Assembly (NCBI RefSeq): GCF_018918025.1
Contig: NZ_JAHLPT010000002.1
Span: 124,001-188,000, forward strand
Length of the DNA: 64,000 bases
Source: Oscillibacter sp. MSJ-31
GTDB taxonomy: Bacteria > Bacillota > Clostridia > Oscillospirales > Oscillospiraceae
Direction of reading: 5' to 3'
In this document: positions 33,753-41,576 of the stretch, piece after piece
Numbering within the stretch: the first letter of the stretch is position 1
How the letters are laid out: each line of letters begins with the position of its first letter
Translations under genes and position numbers: made by a program
Notes under the pieces: model-generated
What the model was told of the DNA's origin: nothing
The model's database searches: none
What the model saw: only the letters and a program-made list of their open reading frames with translations

Positions 33753-35423
33753 ATGTTCGTATTGATGGATATTGAGTGGATTGAAAACCGAATCCATCAC
33801 ATCTGCCCAACACAAATTGCTGCCATGAGAGTGGATGAGCAATGGCATTGTCTTGACCTATTTTATTCCCGCATCCGCCCCAGAGACAACTCGTTCCACA
33901 AGTGGAAACACATGGCGTATACCGGTGCCACAGCCACAGATTTTCTCTACGCAAACAGCCTCTACCGCGTACTGACTGAGCTCCAAGACTGGCTCCGTGA
34001 TGATGATATCATCTGCTTCTGGTTCGAGGACTCCAAGAACATTCTCAAATCCGTTTACAATCTCGTGCTGAAACGCAAGGTGCCCCAGCGCATCGTCATC
34101 TTAGACGACTATGTTGATTCGTTTCTAAGCGCACGGGAAATGAAATCCGGCAACCCATATAAGATCTGTGCAAATTACGGTCTAACCGCAGAAGGCCCTA
34201 AGCATCAGTCTGAAAATGACGTTCGCGCCATGCAGCAGGCGCTAAGCTGCATCAACTATCCTGCTGCGTCCCTATATGCTTCTCCGCCCAAAGCCGAGGC
34301 AGCAAAAAAGCCAGAAGTTACTCCACCTCCCGCCGCCCCTTGCACACCGGATGCGCTGCGCCCGTATCAGTTTGATTTGAATACCGGCCTCTACCACAAG
34401 GCAGGCTGCAGCGAAATCCCTGCCGACGCCGTTTTGACTGGACATCCGGACCTGAAGTATTTCTTCCGAAAAAAGCTGACCGCCTGTCCACACTGTTTGA
34501 AAGCGGACATTCGCAAGGCGATTCGTGATCACAACATCGACCAGATCAATCGCACACAGTATCAATACCTCTATATCGACTCCTCCCGCGTATTCCACCG
34601 GCGCGGCTGCTCCGCCATTCTCAGCACTTCTGAGGCGATCAAAGGCTCGGTTTATTATGACGGCTGTGCCTCCACCGGCCGCCGACCCTGTAAGCTCTGC
34701 TGTCCCACGCCCGGCACCTGGCTCAGCGCGACACAGAAGCACACTGCGAAGCGAAAGGCCACGGAATTAAAGGTAAGCATCCCTGACAGAACCATGAATG
34801 CCAAAGAGCAACACGCCTATGACCGCTATGTGCAGGCGCGAACCGAGCGATTTGCGGCCGAAACTGAGGAATTCACGTCCAATACCGAAAAGGATGATTT
34901 CTACACGCTGACACAGCCGCGTTTTGCATTCTTCAGCGCGTCCGGGTATCAGACCTTCCACAAGCGTAGCTGCCAGAAGCTCCGTGGCCTCAGCCATATC
35001 ACGGGCTTTTCCCGATATAAGGATGCGATCCGCAGCGGCCATACGCCCTGCAAATTCTGCAAACCGACAGCCAAGTTTGATATCGATTGCGCCATCCCCA
35101 TCACCAACAAAAAGCGAACCGGCGAGTCGATCCACGATCTTGAAGTTCTGTGTCACGACCAGGGTTACCCATATGAGCAGGACGGTCAGTTCTTCTGTTT
35201 CTCCACCCCTGCTGGAAAGTGGAAGATAGATTTAAGTTCTACGCCGTACATCGTCTACCACATCAACCTGCTCCACACGCCCCACAACGACTGGAATTAC
35301 CATCGTCAGCCTCGGCTGTTTCTCTCCTTGCTGGACACTTTCGACTACATCCTGCGCCATGACAGGAAGCTGTATGATTCCCAGGGCGTAAAGTATTCAG
35401 AACCCAACGAGGCAACCGGCTGA
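33753..35423 (+). CDS. DEDDh exonuclease-like protein with three zinc-binding modules
   Basis: Residues 1-165 look like a DEDDh 3'-5' exonuclease: DIE (Asp6/Glu8), FED near 92 and HQSENDVRAM (His151, Asp156). From residue 190 come three modules of one type, with Lys/Phe-His-x3-Cys followed 30-40 residues later by C-x2-C: YHKAGC...CPHC, FHRRGC...CKLC and FHKRSC...CKFC. These resemble the Ada-type metal-binding motif. A related module ends the secreted hydrolase at 51623. The C-terminal 110 residues are a separate domain. Its promoter holds a perfect WYL-type dyad. Nucleic-acid processing is inferred. Confidence 0.65.
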   Translation: MFVLMDIEWIENRIHHICPTQIAAMRVDEQWHCLDLFYSRIRPRDNSFHKWKHMAYTGATATDFLYANSLYRVLTELQDWLRDDDIICFWFEDSKNILKSVYNLVLKRKVPQRIVILDDYVDSFLSAREMKSGNPYKICANYGLTAEGPKHQSENDVRAMQQALSCINYPAASLYASPPKAEAAKKPEVTPPPAAPCTPDALRPYQFDLNTGLYHKAGCSEIPADAVLTGHPDLKYFFRKKLTACPHCLKADIRKAIRDHNIDQINRTQYQYLYIDSSRVFHRRGCSAILSTSEAIKGSVYYDGCASTGRRPCKLCCPTPGTWLSATQKHTAKRKATELKVSIPDRTMNAKEQHAYDRYVQARTERFAAETEEFTSNTEKDDFYTLTQPRFAFFSASGYQTFHKRSCQKLRGLSHITGFSRYKDAIRSGHTPCKFCKPTAKFDIDCAIPITNKKRTGESIHDLEVLCHDQGYPYEQDGQFFCFSTPAGKWKIDLSSTPYIVYHINLLHTPHNDWNYHRQPRLFLSLLDTFDYILRHDRKLYDSQGVKYSEPNEATG

Positions 35424-35433
35424 AGGAACGAAT

Positions 35434-35471
35434 AAAGGCACCCGCTCACACAATGAGCGAGTGCCTTTTTG
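35434..35471. terminator. bidirectional terminator between converging genes
   Basis: AAAGGCACcCGCTCA pairs with TGAGCGaGTGCCTTT (one mismatch) and is followed by TT. It lies between the nuclease-like and SWIM genes. Confidence 0.75.
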
Positions 35472-35524
35472 TATTCTATCGTCGGCAACTTGATATCACT
35501 TGCAAAGGCCGTAACTTCTGTGCC

Positions 35525-36337
35525 TCAGAACACAATGCTCCCCGTTTCCTTGCCTTCCATCGCAAAGTCCAGCAGCGTTCCCTTGCAGACGGATGCGAAG
35601 TACCGCATTTCTTCAAAGCGTTCCGGATAGTGCTTTTCGATGAGCTCCAGCGTTTCCTTCAATTGCAGCATGACCGCGAACCCATGCTTGCACGGCTCAC
35701 TGCAGAAGCAGTCGCAAACCAGATTTCTGATCTCGCCGTCGATGTAATCGCACTCTACCTCATAAGGCCGTGACCCTTCAACAATACCACGCACATGAGT
35801 TCCGTCCAAGGAGAGGTATCGCACCCGATTTTCCCTGTAATAATCGTGGCCGCGATCCGCAGCATTCCTGCTGATCTTCATGGCACCGAGATTGCTCAGC
35901 GGAAAGCCGCTGTCGTCGTTGCCGGAAACGAACACTTCATCCTCCTTCTCAGGTGCCTTGAACCAAGTAACGACCTTATCATACGGAAGGGTGCTGCGGT
36001 CGAATGTGACGAAATGCGAACCAGCAAAGAAGAACTCACCCCTCACATTCGTGTCGGCGACACTGATGACGCGCTTATAATCAGAGAGTTTGATCTTGAA
36101 GTTATAGGTGACATCCACCACGCGGCCGCGCAGACCTTCCAGCTTACCTTCGACAAAAACGAGATCTCCGCGCTTGAGGTCAAAAGAGTCGTTGTAGTAA
36201 GACAACTTCATGTTCCGACTCGGGAAATAGACGCAAACGACAGACTTTCTCGGCGCGATCTCATGGCAGCCGAAGTGCTCCTCCTCTGTGGCCTTTCGAT
36301 ACTCTTCCGAGAAGTCTGTAAATCCGATCTTATACAT
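35525..36337 (-). CDS. SWIM-type zinc finger protein, 270 aa
   Basis: Near residue 205 the protein has CDCFCSEPCKHGFAVML, a SWIM motif (CxC...CxH) that binds zinc and is found in proteins that contact DNA or proteins. The N-terminal half is beta-rich (RGDLVFVEGKLEGLRGRVVD). The start at 36337 follows GGGAGG by 9 bases. A long readthrough ORF upstream is not supported. It lies just after the WYL gene on the same strand, with a terminator between them and its own promoter, which carries a diverged WYL-type site. Partner or target unknown. Confidence 0.7.
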   Translation of the reverse strand: MYKIGFTDFSEEYRKATEEEHFGCHEIAPRKSVVCVYFPSRNMKLSYYNDSFDLKRGDLVFVEGKLEGLRGRVVDVTYNFKIKLSDYKRVISVADTNVRGEFFFAGSHFVTFDRSTLPYDKVVTWFKAPEKEDEVFVSGNDDSGFPLSNLGAMKISRNAADRGHDYYRENRVRYLSLDGTHVRGIVEGSRPYEVECDYIDGEIRNLVCDCFCSEPCKHGFAVMLQLKETLELIEKHYPERFEEMRYFASVCKGTLLDFAMEGKETGSIVF

Positions 36338-36383
36338 AGTTAGAAGCCTCCCTTGCCAATGTGTATTGTTCCTTACATTACAC

Positions 36384-36418
36384 ATTCTACATAGGGAGCT
36401 GTCCCATAAACCTCCCAA
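36384..36418 (-). promoter_or_regulatory. WYL-type promoter E (SWIM gene, diverged)
   Basis: On the minus strand TTGGGAGGTTTATGGGACAG, with 9 bases to TAGAAT (36389-36384). The core GTTTATnGnACAG, the spacing and the -10 match the other WYL-type promoters; the left half-site is lost. Confidence 0.5.
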
Positions 36419-36422
36419 CAGA

Positions 36423-36452
36423 AAAGAGGCGCTTCGAGCGAAGCGCCTCTTT
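36423..36452. terminator. terminator of WYL regulator gene
   Basis: AAAGAGGCGCTTCG-AG-CGAAGCGCCTCTTT is a perfect 14-bp stem, with TTTTC following on the minus strand. It separates the WYL and SWIM genes. Confidence 0.8.
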
Positions 36453-36453
36453 C

Positions 36454-37443
36454 TTATTTGTACTGTGCAGCAATGGCATCCACATGTTTCTTCATCTGCT
36501 CGACCACTTCGCTCGGCCCTGTGATGACCGCCTGCGCGCCGAAGCCACAGACCCATGCAAAGAACTGGGGACTCACCACCACATCCGCGCGAACGGTGAA
36601 ATGATCCGGCCCATCCGCAACGATGAAGACATCTCTTCCCAGTCGGTCACGAACCGCACCGACTAAGTGGTTATCAAAGCGCATTGTGACATTGACCTCG
36701 TGCCCGGTGAACATGCCGAAGGTTTTCTTGGCATACACCGCCATATCGAGCGCGTTGTAGGCCTCTAAGCCGTCCCTCGTTTCATCCGTTACCGAGATCT
36801 TCTCCATCTTGTCAACGCGATAGTGTTTTATCATCCGGGCGTCAGAATCGTAAGCCACCATGTAGTAGTTCTCATCGTCCCATGTCAGGGCGAAGGGGCT
36901 CACCAAATAGTACGCGCCGCCGTGCCGGTAATTGCGCTCACCGGATACTGTTTCCTCAAAATAGAGAAACTGAATCCTCTTATTCTTCGAAATGCCGTTG
37001 TGGATCTCATCGACATTGTAGTAGATGGACTCATTCATCGTTTTGATCCGGTTCTTCACGAAAACCTGGCGATTGAGGAGCTGTGCCTCATGGATGCTGG
37101 CAAGCTTCTCAATCTTCTTGATGAGTGATGCGGTCTTCTTATGCGTGATGAATTTAGACGACTGAACGCTGTCCACCAAGAGCTTCAGCTCCGGCAGCTC
37201 AAAGGTACGGCTCGCAACATAGTAGCCGACATAGTTTCCGCTGTCCACGCGCTCAATATCGACACCAAGCACCTGCAGCGATTCTATATCGCTATAGATG
37301 CTCTTTCGCTCAGCAGAAATACCCTGCGCCTCCAGATGCGCAATGATCTGGTTCACAGATACAGTGTGTTCTTCATCTGTATTTTCAAGCAGATAGTTCA
37401 TCACATAGAACGGTTTCAGCTTCTGATTAAATGAGCGCGGCAT
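36454..37443 (-). CDS. WYL-domain transcriptional regulator
   Basis: A 329-aa regulator. The N-terminus is a winged helix (NQIIAHLEAQGISAERKSIY). A central WYL domain (about 140-230) has RIQFLYFE, then YYLVSPFALTWDDENYYMVA. A WCX-like C-terminal domain ends with VITGPSEVV. WYL proteins sense ligands, often nucleic acids, and control phage defence or mobile-element genes (BrxR, CapW). The gene's own promoter has a perfect TGTCCT-N6-AGGACA dyad, which indicates self-regulation, and four other promoters in the window share the pattern. Confidence 0.9.
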   Translation of the reverse strand: MPRSFNQKLKPFYVMNYLLENTDEEHTVSVNQIIAHLEAQGISAERKSIYSDIESLQVLGVDIERVDSGNYVGYYVASRTFELPELKLLVDSVQSSKFITHKKTASLIKKIEKLASIHEAQLLNRQVFVKNRIKTMNESIYYNVDEIHNGISKNKRIQFLYFEETVSGERNYRHGGAYYLVSPFALTWDDENYYMVAYDSDARMIKHYRVDKMEKISVTDETRDGLEAYNALDMAVYAKKTFGMFTGHEVNVTMRFDNHLVGAVRDRLGRDVFIVADGPDHFTVRADVVVSPQFFAWVCGFGAQAVITGPSEVVEQMKKHVDAIAAQYK

Positions 37444-37488
37444 AGCAACACATCCCTTTCCGCCTGTGGCATATCAGTCATTGTATTC

Positions 37489-37523
37489 ACTCTACCTCAG
37501 AACCTGTCCTATTAACAGGACAA
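37489..37523 (-). promoter_or_regulatory. WYL-type promoter C (autoregulatory)
   Basis: TGTCCT-ATTAAC-AGGACA is a perfect dyad (37505-37522). Read on the minus strand, 9 bases after ACAG comes TAGAGT (37494-37489), the proposed -10. Confidence 0.7.
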
Positions 37524-37552
37524 CTATATCAGAAAAACACAGCTTTGTGAAT

Positions 37553-37585
37553 AAGCAGTTGCCAATAATCGGCAGCTGCTTTTCT
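37553..37585 (+). terminator. terminator upstream of DUF3268-like gene
   Basis: AAGCAGTTGCC pairs with GGCAGCTGCTT (one G-T wobble) and is followed by TTCTTTA. It insulates the DUF3268-like gene from readthrough or acts in its leader. Confidence 0.65.
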
Positions 37586-37688
37586 TTATCGAGATTGTTT
37601 ACAAAATGTTCATAAATGAAAATGGGGGGTACCCCCTTGTTTTCTATGTGTACTCGAAGTGAGAAAGCTCAAAAAGGAGGCTTTGACG
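37586..37688 (+). promoter_or_regulatory. leader of DUF3268-like gene
   Basis: A 12-base palindrome GGGGGTACCCCC (37625-37636) is followed by TTGTTTTC, which looks like a small terminator hairpin. I recall that a candidate RNA motif has been described upstream of DUF3268 genes, but I cannot check it here. Confidence 0.4.
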
Positions 37689-38111
37689 ATGCAAAAGAAA
37701 AGAGCAAAGCGAACGCAGCGCGCGATACGTTGCCCCTACTGCGGAGCGGTTGCCGATATCCGACCGGCAGCGGAGATCTACCAAGATCCACGGCGAACGG
37801 ACGAGCTCTATGTCTGTCGGAACTATCCTTGCTGCAAGTCCTACGTAGGGATTTATCCCGGCACCAAAATCCCCATGGGCCCGCTGGCCAATGGCGATCT
37901 TCGAAATCTACGAATTCGGGCACATCGCAAGTTCGACCGCCTCTGGCAGTCCGGACTCATGAAACGGCAGGAAGCATACCGCTGGATGGCAGATTTCTTC
38001 TGCATTCCCCAGAGAGATGCACACATTGGAATGTTCTCCGAGTACCGCTGCAACGAACTCATCAAAAAATGTGACAGTCTATTGGCCCAGAGTCAGAGTG
38101 CTGTCAGCTAA
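37689..38111 (+). CDS. DUF3268-like zinc-finger protein
   Basis: A 140-aa protein. CPYCGAVADIRPAAEIY, then LYVCRNYPCCKSYVG and KIPMGPLANGDLRNLRIRAH, form the DUF3268 pattern: an N-terminal zinc ribbon (two CxxC-type pairs) followed by a basic helical region. AAGGAGG lies 8 bases before the ATG at 37689. Such proteins are found in clostridial mobile elements; their function is not established. The basic, zinc-binding character suggests nucleic acid binding. The next gene, a sigma-like protein, begins 15 bases downstream. Confidence 0.75.
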   Translation: MQKKRAKRTQRAIRCPYCGAVADIRPAAEIYQDPRRTDELYVCRNYPCCKSYVGIYPGTKIPMGPLANGDLRNLRIRAHRKFDRLWQSGLMKRQEAYRWMADFFCIPQRDAHIGMFSEYRCNELIKKCDSLLAQSQSAVS

Positions 38112-38126
38112 GGAGGTAGTTTAACT

Positions 38127-38690
38127 ATGAAGAAAATGACGGATTATCAGCGCGAATTGGTTGCTCAGAATTTAGATATTGTAGAGCGAACGATTAAAAC
38201 AAGAATCAAGGTAAATGGACTAGCCCTACAATCCTATGAGGACTTCTACCAAATTGGATGCGAAGCCTTGTGTCGGGCAGCCATGGACTACAATGCAGAA
38301 ATAGGTAACTTCGCACCTTTCGGAAGCCGGTATGTCTACAACGCCCTGATTGATCACTGTAGAAAGCAGAACAATCACTCTTCACATAGGCATGACCACA
38401 TTTCCGACTCTGACAACGATTTCTATGCATTGGACTATTTCGGGCAGTTCGTCGATTTTGATGACGGCCTTTACCTGCGGGATCTAAATGAGGCATTCAG
38501 CGCGTGTAAGGAACAATACTCCGGCATTGCACGTCGCGGTATTGAAGCAATTGAACTCAAGAGTCTCGGTTACACTACCCGAGAAATTGCAAACAAATAC
38601 GATACCACCGTCAATAACGTGAATGCATGGATCTCTCGTGCACGCTCCAAGCTGATGGATAACCCTGAAATCATGAGATTTGCTCTGTGA
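38127..38690 (+). CDS. sigma-70-like factor, 187 aa
   Basis: Residues 15-75 resemble sigma region 2 (DFYQIGCEALCRAAMDYN, FGSRYVYNALIDHCRK) and residues 140-180 region 4, with an HTH (GYTTREIANKYDTTVNNVNA then WISRARSKL). AAGGAGG lies 10 bases before the ATG. It may direct polymerase to element promoters or act like a ComX/ICE regulator. It is one of three sigma-like proteins in the window, the others being at 11648 and 48184. Confidence 0.75.
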   Translation: MKKMTDYQRELVAQNLDIVERTIKTRIKVNGLALQSYEDFYQIGCEALCRAAMDYNAEIGNFAPFGSRYVYNALIDHCRKQNNHSSHRHDHISDSDNDFYALDYFGQFVDFDDGLYLRDLNEAFSACKEQYSGIARRGIEAIELKSLGYTTREIANKYDTTVNNVNAWISRARSKLMDNPEIMRFAL

Positions 38691-38755
38691 TTTGTTGTTG
38701 CTTTCATGGGGATGGCGTAAAGGGAAATAGAAAGACTGAATAGGAGGTCAGGATT

Positions 38756-39439
38756 ATGATGACTTTTTACGCTGCAGTTGGTAGTTATCGCATTCGAAAG
38801 GAAGATGGCCGTCTGGTTCCCTATATTCAAAAGCTCGGCCGCCTGCACCCGATTTCAATTCCTGAATTTGTCATCTGGACTACACTGCTTTGGGAGGTTA
38901 TGACTTATCGGGAGCTGAAGAATCTCTTTGAGAAGCAAATGGAACATTTCAATGGACCTGCGCCAGACTTCGACATGCTGCTTAATATGTTGAAGAAACG
39001 GAAACTCATTGCCTGCGGTCTGGGATACTCGGGTTCAGACGCTCTTTACAACATGCTCTCTGACGCCTTTGTAATCCCCTATCATATAGCCGGCGGACGA
39101 AAAGCATGGAGTGTATTAAAGCTCTGGGTAAAAGGCAGCATCACGATCACCGATGCTCACCGCCTACTGAAGTCGCCTAAAACCACCGAAGATGAAGCTC
39201 GTGTAATCAATCTTATTGAGCAGACCCCGCTGAGCACGTCAGAGATCATCTGCTGCTTTGCAAAGAATCTGCAAGATGTCAGTACCGCTGACAAAGTCAT
39301 TTCCGGCATTTATGCTGCAGAAAGTGATGATCAGGAGAGCATCGCAAATGCTCAAAAGAATGACAAGCATCGCGACGCCGTTCTGGAGGCCATATCCAAC
39401 CTGTATCTCCAGCGCAGAGTCCTGCTGGAGCTAGCATGA
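38756..39439 (+). CDS. hypothetical protein, helical, 227 aa
   Basis: No named family recognised. The N-terminal half reads as a winged-helix-like unit (ISIPEFVIWTTLLWEVMTYR, then DMLLNMLKKRKLIACGLGY). The second half has a further HTH-like stretch (LIEQTPLSTSEIICCFAKNL). AGGAGG lies 8 bases before ATGATG. It lies downstream of the sigma-like gene and before a terminator. A DNA-binding regulator is possible. Confidence 0.6.
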   Translation: MMTFYAAVGSYRIRKEDGRLVPYIQKLGRLHPISIPEFVIWTTLLWEVMTYRELKNLFEKQMEHFNGPAPDFDMLLNMLKKRKLIACGLGYSGSDALYNMLSDAFVIPYHIAGGRKAWSVLKLWVKGSITITDAHRLLKSPKTTEDEARVINLIEQTPLSTSEIICCFAKNLQDVSTADKVISGIYAAESDDQESIANAQKNDKHRDAVLEAISNLYLQRRVLLELA

Positions 39440-39446
39440 ACTAACT

Positions 39447-39480
39447 TAGGCGCTCACGATTCGTGGGCGCCTACTATTTT
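39447..39480 (+). terminator. terminator overlapping next gene's ribosome site region
   Basis: TAGGCGCtCACG-ATT-CGTGgGCGCCTA, an 11-of-12-bp stem, is followed by CTATTTT and then directly by GGAGG of the next gene. It could end transcription or hide the ribosome site. Confidence 0.7.
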
Positions 39481-39490
39481 GGAGGTAATC

Positions 39491-39946
39491 ATGATTCACA
39501 AGATTCCAGAGCCCATAACGAGGAGAATTTGGACGTTCGTCGGTTGCATCAGTGTGCTGAGTGTATTCGGGGTCGTTTGGACAATCGCAACGAAAGACCG
39601 TACCATTTTAATGCTCTCACTCGCTTTACTTGCCGCCGGCATATTGAAAGCAGTTTCGCTTTACAGTGTTGCTGCTGCAGGTCATTTCGTGGTGTATGAA
39701 GGCACCATTTCTCTCTATCGAGCCATTCCCCTCCGAAAGCGTCATGAGTTGTGCCTCACAACCTCCGAGGGAGAAACAGTTCATCTCCTACTCGATGGAA
39801 GAAGCAATCTCAGGCAAGGGAGCGAGTACCGATTGTATGTGCGGAAGAATGTGCATGAACAGTACTCACAATCTCTCCCGAATTCAATGAAACCATCTTG
39901 TATCCTGCTGGGCTACGAACGGATTTCTACGCAGTCACTTGCATAG
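39491..39946 (+). CDS. small membrane protein, two helices, 151 aa
   Basis: Two N-terminal membrane helices (about 15-32, VGCISVLSVFGVVWTIA, and 39-60, ILMLSLALLAAGILKAVSLY) are followed by a soluble domain of about 90 residues with beta-like strands (GHFVVYEGTISLYRAIPLRK). The start at 39491 follows GGAGG by 5 bases. No family recognised. It could anchor or sense at the membrane. Confidence 0.6.
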   Translation: MIHKIPEPITRRIWTFVGCISVLSVFGVVWTIATKDRTILMLSLALLAAGILKAVSLYSVAAAGHFVVYEGTISLYRAIPLRKRHELCLTTSEGETVHLLLDGRSNLRQGSEYRLYVRKNVHEQYSQSLPNSMKPSCILLGYERISTQSLA

Positions 39947-40118
39947 ATTTGGGTGGCGTGGAAGCGATCATTGCCTCATGGTACTCTGACTATGTCTTTA
40001 TTAGAGTACTTTGATCTCCCTGTGGGAGTTATTAAGCAGTCAGCCTTGAGCAAACGACTCAGGCTATTTGCAGCTTCATATTGCTGGCTCTCAGCCGGCA
40101 TGATGAGGCTGCTTTTTT
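39947..40118 (+). ncRNA. candidate structured RNA ending in a terminator
   Basis: A row of hairpins: GTACTCT/AGAGTAC-like, CTCCC/GGGAG, AGCCTtGAG/CTCaGGCT, and a terminator at 40070-40118 where GCAGCtTCAT pairs with ATGATGaGGCTGC around an inner GGCT/AGCC hairpin, followed by TTTTTT. No ORF fits. It could be a small RNA or a long leader for ssb. Confidence 0.4.
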
Positions 40119-40209
40119 ATGCCAGTGAAGGCATAAGTCAGACCAATACGCTGGTAACGGCGTTTGGAATATTTTAGTGTCTGTATATCAGACAGAAAGG
40201 ATGAATCAT

Positions 40210-40626
40210 ATGTCATTCGCAAATCTGAACCTGGAAGGTCGCATTGTCAACGAGCCGGAGTTCAAAACAGGAAAGAACAACAATGAGTTCTGTACTTTCC
40301 GCGTTGCTGTAAATCAGCAATTCGGAGCGCAGGAAGTTGCTTCGTTCTTTAACTGCACCGGTGGCGAGGCCATGGCACAGCGTATCCGCAAGGCCGGTCT
40401 GGGCAAAGGTCGCATGATCCACATCAACGGTAATCTGACTCTCCGCGAATACAAGAATCGGGATGGCATCACCTGCATGTCCGCAGATGTCGGCATCCTC
40501 GATTGGCATTTCGTAGGCAGTAAGCCGAAGAGTGAAGAAGCTCCTCCTGCCAGTCAGAGTACCAACAAGCCCGGCGTAGTCCACGACGAGGAGTACATTG
40601 GTGATGACGACGAACTCCCCATTTGA
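40210..40626 (+). CDS. ssb: single-stranded DNA-binding protein
   Basis: A 138-aa SSB. The OB fold begins SFANLNLEGRIVNEPEFK and includes TFRVAVNQQF, then GKGRMIHINGNLTLREYKNR. A short linker leads to the acidic tip DDDELPI, the usual docking site for repair proteins. SSBs on ICEs protect the transferred strand and aid its replication. The start at 40210 follows AAAGGA by 8 bases; in-frame ATGs at 40201 and 40177 are less well placed. It is followed by a strong terminator, so it is its own transcription unit. Confidence 0.9.
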   Translation: MSFANLNLEGRIVNEPEFKTGKNNNEFCTFRVAVNQQFGAQEVASFFNCTGGEAMAQRIRKAGLGKGRMIHINGNLTLREYKNRDGITCMSADVGILDWHFVGSKPKSEEAPPASQSTNKPGVVHDEEYIGDDDELPI

Positions 40627-40650
40627 TGCAAAGATGTGTTTTTCCCCCTT

Positions 40651-40688
40651 GGGACTGTAAGTGTGAGCGTACTTACAGTCCCATTTTT
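40651..40688 (+). terminator. terminator after ssb
   Basis: GGGACTGTAAGT pairs perfectly with ACTTACAGTCCC across 8 bases and is followed by ATTTTTC. Confidence 0.85.
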
Positions 40689-40726
40689 CTTTGCACTGAA
40701 ATCACAAAATGAAAGGATGAATGGAT

Positions 40727-41554
40727 ATGGCGGTTATGCGCCGAAGAAAACTTACAACGCTCTTACAACTTCTTTTGACTCCAACGCTTCTCCTTAGCAT
40801 TACGATTCGCAAGCCTGTCTTTCAATGGCTCGCAGTCATAATCGCTGTCCTGTGGCTGGTTTTCACAATTGCTTCTGCAATGCAAAGCCACCATTGGAAA
40901 AAGCCACAGCGGAAGGAGCCTTCTGTCTCTAAAGAGAAGTCCTCCCAGGAAACAAGGCCACAAGGCCTATCAGTATCACCTCTATCCCCGCAGGATCTAT
41001 TTCTCATTCGCCAACTCAATTGTCGGATCACTGAGCATCTCAAGGTCTCTTATCCCATGGTTGCTTGGATCTGGTATCCAAGACCGCAACTTGAGGAGTT
41101 GAGCCAAGGTGGTACTTGGCGTATTCGCATTTCAAATGCGGATCCGTTCAATTACGGTGATGTAGAAATTGATAAAAGTGGGAAACTGTCAATCACTTTG
41201 CTTCAAGCAGTGCCGCTCTCTGAAGCATCGGAAACCAAGGTTATTTTGAAAGGTGAGCCAGATGATCTTCTGGATGAAGAACTGATGGATCGCACAGACG
41301 CTAAGACCTGGTATCTCGATCAAGGCGAAAAAATCATTGCTGAGATTATTGATGATCTCAATTCTCAAGGTCACAAACAACTGCTCATAAAAGATGACGG
41401 AAGCGTTGCAATCACAGCTTCCGGCGCAGAGCAAGTCGTGGAATCCATTGTTGGTTTTCCACCGCGAATAACTTGGGATGATTTTTGCCAGTTGCTTTAC
41501 GAGGATGACATCAAAGCATCAATTGGGCCGGAAGGGTTAATTCTGGCCTGGTAA
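40727..41554 (+). CDS. membrane-anchored hypothetical protein, 275 aa
   Basis: A basic start and two closely spaced hydrophobic helices (about 8-25 and 31-50) are followed by a soluble domain with no recognised family. The later part has acidic patches (KGEPDDLLDEELMDR). AAAGGA lies 9 bases before the ATG at 40727; ATG 40721 is an alternative. It opens the operon with the MoxR and VWA genes and lies 22 bases upstream of the MoxR start, so it may anchor that system to the membrane. Confidence 0.6.
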   Translation: MAVMRRRKLTTLLQLLLTPTLLLSITIRKPVFQWLAVIIAVLWLVFTIASAMQSHHWKKPQRKEPSVSKEKSSQETRPQGLSVSPLSPQDLFLIRQLNCRITEHLKVSYPMVAWIWYPRPQLEELSQGGTWRIRISNADPFNYGDVEIDKSGKLSITLLQAVPLSEASETKVILKGEPDDLLDEELMDRTDAKTWYLDQGEKIIAEIIDDLNSQGHKQLLIKDDGSVAITASGAEQVVESIVGFPPRITWDDFCQLLYEDDIKASIGPEGLILAW

Positions 41555-41576
41555 CTGAAAATGGAGGAAAACCGAT

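Noticed and set aside
37616-38074. 152-codon ORF overlapping the DUF3268-like gene
   Set aside because: Different frame from the well-supported zinc-finger protein, starting in its leader.
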